The notes under the pieces were generated by a model. It ran no database searches. It was not told the DNA's origin and was given only the letters and a program-made list of their open reading frames with translations. The translations under genes were made by a program, and so were the position numbers. Shown piece by piece: positions 31,478 to 32,364 of a stretch of 32,364 nucleotides of DNA. The first letter of the stretch is position 1, and the number at the start of each line of letters is the position of its first letter. The stretch comes from Verrucomicrobiota bacterium (GTDB lineage Bacteria > Verrucomicrobiota > Verrucomicrobiia > Verrucomicrobiales > DEV007). The stretch spans positions 1 through 32,364 of the forward strand of contig QQNE01000046.1 in assembly GCA_003402735.1 (NCBI GenBank), read 5' to 3'.

Positions 31478-32364
31478 ATGGATTCTCACCACCGACTCGC
31501 CCTGCGCGACATGGTTCAGCTTCACCTGGTGGTGTTAGCCTGGGGATTCACGGCGATCTTGGGGAAGCTCATCTCGCTTTCCGCTGTGGAGGTCACGATT
31601 TGGCGCACGGCTTTGGCCGCGGCCGGTTTGGGCGTGATCACGGTCTTGTGCCGGTTTCGGACATGGCCGAGTCCGCGGTCCGTTGCCGCGTTTCTCGGAA
31701 CCGGGTTGCTGATCGGCTGGCACTGGATGCTCTTTTTTCTCTCGGCCCGCCTCGGAAGCGCGTCGGTCTCCCTGGCGGCCATGCCGACGGTGATGATCTG
31801 GTGTTCGTTGATTGAACCTTTGTTTGATGGGACGCGTCGTTGGAGCCGGATGGAATTGTTGGTTGGGCTGGTGATGGTGGGGGCGGTCTGGTTGATTTAT
31901 CGGTTTGAATTCGCCCAGTGGATTGGTTTCACGGTGGGCTTGCTCTCGGCCTTTCTGGCGGCGCTTTTTGCGGTGATCAACAAGTCGTTCGCGGGCAAAC
32001 ATCCGCCGGTGGTGATTTGCGGGGTGCAGATGGTGGGCGCCTGTCTGGGCTGTCTCCTGTTGTTGCCGTTCACCGGGGCCTCGCTGGTTCTCCCGGTGGG
32101 GCCGGACCTCCTCTGGTTGCTGGTCCTTTCCCAGGTTTGCACGGTCGGGGCCTATGTCGGTTACCTCGAAGTGCTGCAGCGGCTCTCGGTCTTCACCATC
32201 AACGTTGTCTACAACCTGGAACCGGTCTACGGGATCGTCCTGGCCGCGCTCATCCTCGGGGATACCGAACGGATGAGCCTCGGTTTTTACTGTGGCGCGG
32301 CGATCATCATCGCGGTGGTGATGGGGCTCTCCTGGGTGCGGCGCCAGGGCAACGATGCCGGCGC
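31478..32364 (+). CDS. EamA/DMT superfamily transporter (3' end beyond the window)
   Basis: At least 295 codons run open to the right edge with no stop. It starts MDSHHRLALRDMVQLHLVVLAWGFTAILGKLI and shows about nine to ten hydrophobic helices arranged as two EamA halves. The pattern (LVVLAWGFTAILGKLIS; ALAAAGLGVITVL; GASASVSLAAMPTVMIW-like; LEPVYGIVLAALILG; MSLGFYCGAAIIIAVVMG) matches the drug/metabolite transporter (EamA/RhaT) superfamily. The second half has the characteristic VVYNLEPVYGIVLAALILGD segment. It likely exports or imports a small metabolite across the inner membrane; substrate unknown. It is almost complete, since EamA proteins are about 290-310 residues. It is divergent from recQ. 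Confidence 0.85.
   Translation, partial: MDSHHRLALRDMVQLHLVVLAWGFTAILGKLISLSAVEVTIWRTALAAAGLGVITVLCRFRTWPSPRSVAAFLGTGLLIGWHWMLFFLSARLGSASVSLAAMPTVMIWCSLIEPLFDGTRRWSRMELLVGLVMVGAVWLIYRFEFAQWIGFTVGLLSAFLAALFAVINKSFAGKHPPVVICGVQMVGACLGCLLLLPFTGASLVLPVGPDLLWLLVLSQVCTVGAYVGYLEVLQRLSVFTINVVYNLEPVYGIVLAALILGDTERMSLGFYCGAAIIIAVVMGLSWVRRQGNDAG

Noticed and set aside
31207-31479. N-terminal extension of RecQ by 91 residues
   Set aside because: The extension shows no conserved pattern; RecQ homologues start near the FRPFQ motif and the ATG at 31206 has purine-rich sequence just upstream.

Overview
This window looks like a chromosomal segment of a GC-rich bacterium of the PVC group, most likely a Verrucomicrobiota member. 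The main evidence is a planctomycete-type cytochrome (PSD1/DUF1549/DUF1553) gene joined by an ATGA overlap to a Tat-targeted DUF1501 gene, a Tat-exported Gfo/Idh/MocA oxidoreductase, and a secreted FG-GAP/VCBS protein. Peptidoglycan enzymes (two M23 peptidases, two L,D-transpeptidases) fit a walled verrucomicrobial cell. I saw no tRNA, rRNA, CRISPR array, insertion sequence or prophage module. The assignment is from gene content only.

Layout, left to right. 1-1133 (minus): a PotA/FbpC/UgpC-type ABC ATPase, with the probable first codons of the next gene of its operon at the edge. 1444-3054 (plus): citramalate synthase CimA, for isoleucine synthesis. 3061-4858 (minus): tandem paralogous secreted M23 metallopeptidases. 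4859-5331: a non-coding, locally AT-rich stretch. 5332-6678 (plus): an excisionase-type HTH fused to a receiver domain, then a family 2 glycosyltransferase. 6693-10816 (minus): a tightly packed four-gene operon of TPR-AAA+ ATPase, exported TPR protein, large polytopic GT-C-like membrane protein and an 84-residue single-pass protein started by an ATGA overlap. 11046-13304 (minus): two L,D-transpeptidases, one with a Pro/Ala tail built on 18-bp tandem repeats. 13363-18949 (plus): a HupE/UreJ-like membrane protein that seems to lack the family's usual His/Asp residues, a sugar phosphate isomerase/epimerase, and a SWIM-SNF2 helicase. 19022-22739 (plus): PSD1 and DUF1501, the latter broken by a one-base frameshift. 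22825-24139: a lipase class 3-like protein whose nucleophile serine is glycine, and a convergent acidic unknown protein. 24281-27440 (plus): FG-GAP protein, phosphoribosyltransferase and GT61 glycosyltransferase. 27416-31206 (minus): Gfo/Idh/MocA oxidoreductase and RecQ helicase. 31478-32364 (plus): an EamA transporter running off the edge, coding though truncated.

Most of the window is ordinary metabolism, envelope and DNA-maintenance genes. The best candidate for an undescribed system is the TPR-AAA+ operon at 6693-10816: a cytosolic single-ring AAA+ machine with an N-terminal TPR adaptor and acidic linker (compare MIT-linker-AAA of Vps4/katanin), co-expressed with an exported TPR protein, a membrane GT-C-like protein and a small membrane protein. 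An ATPase-driven envelope or glycan-assembly function is an inference only.
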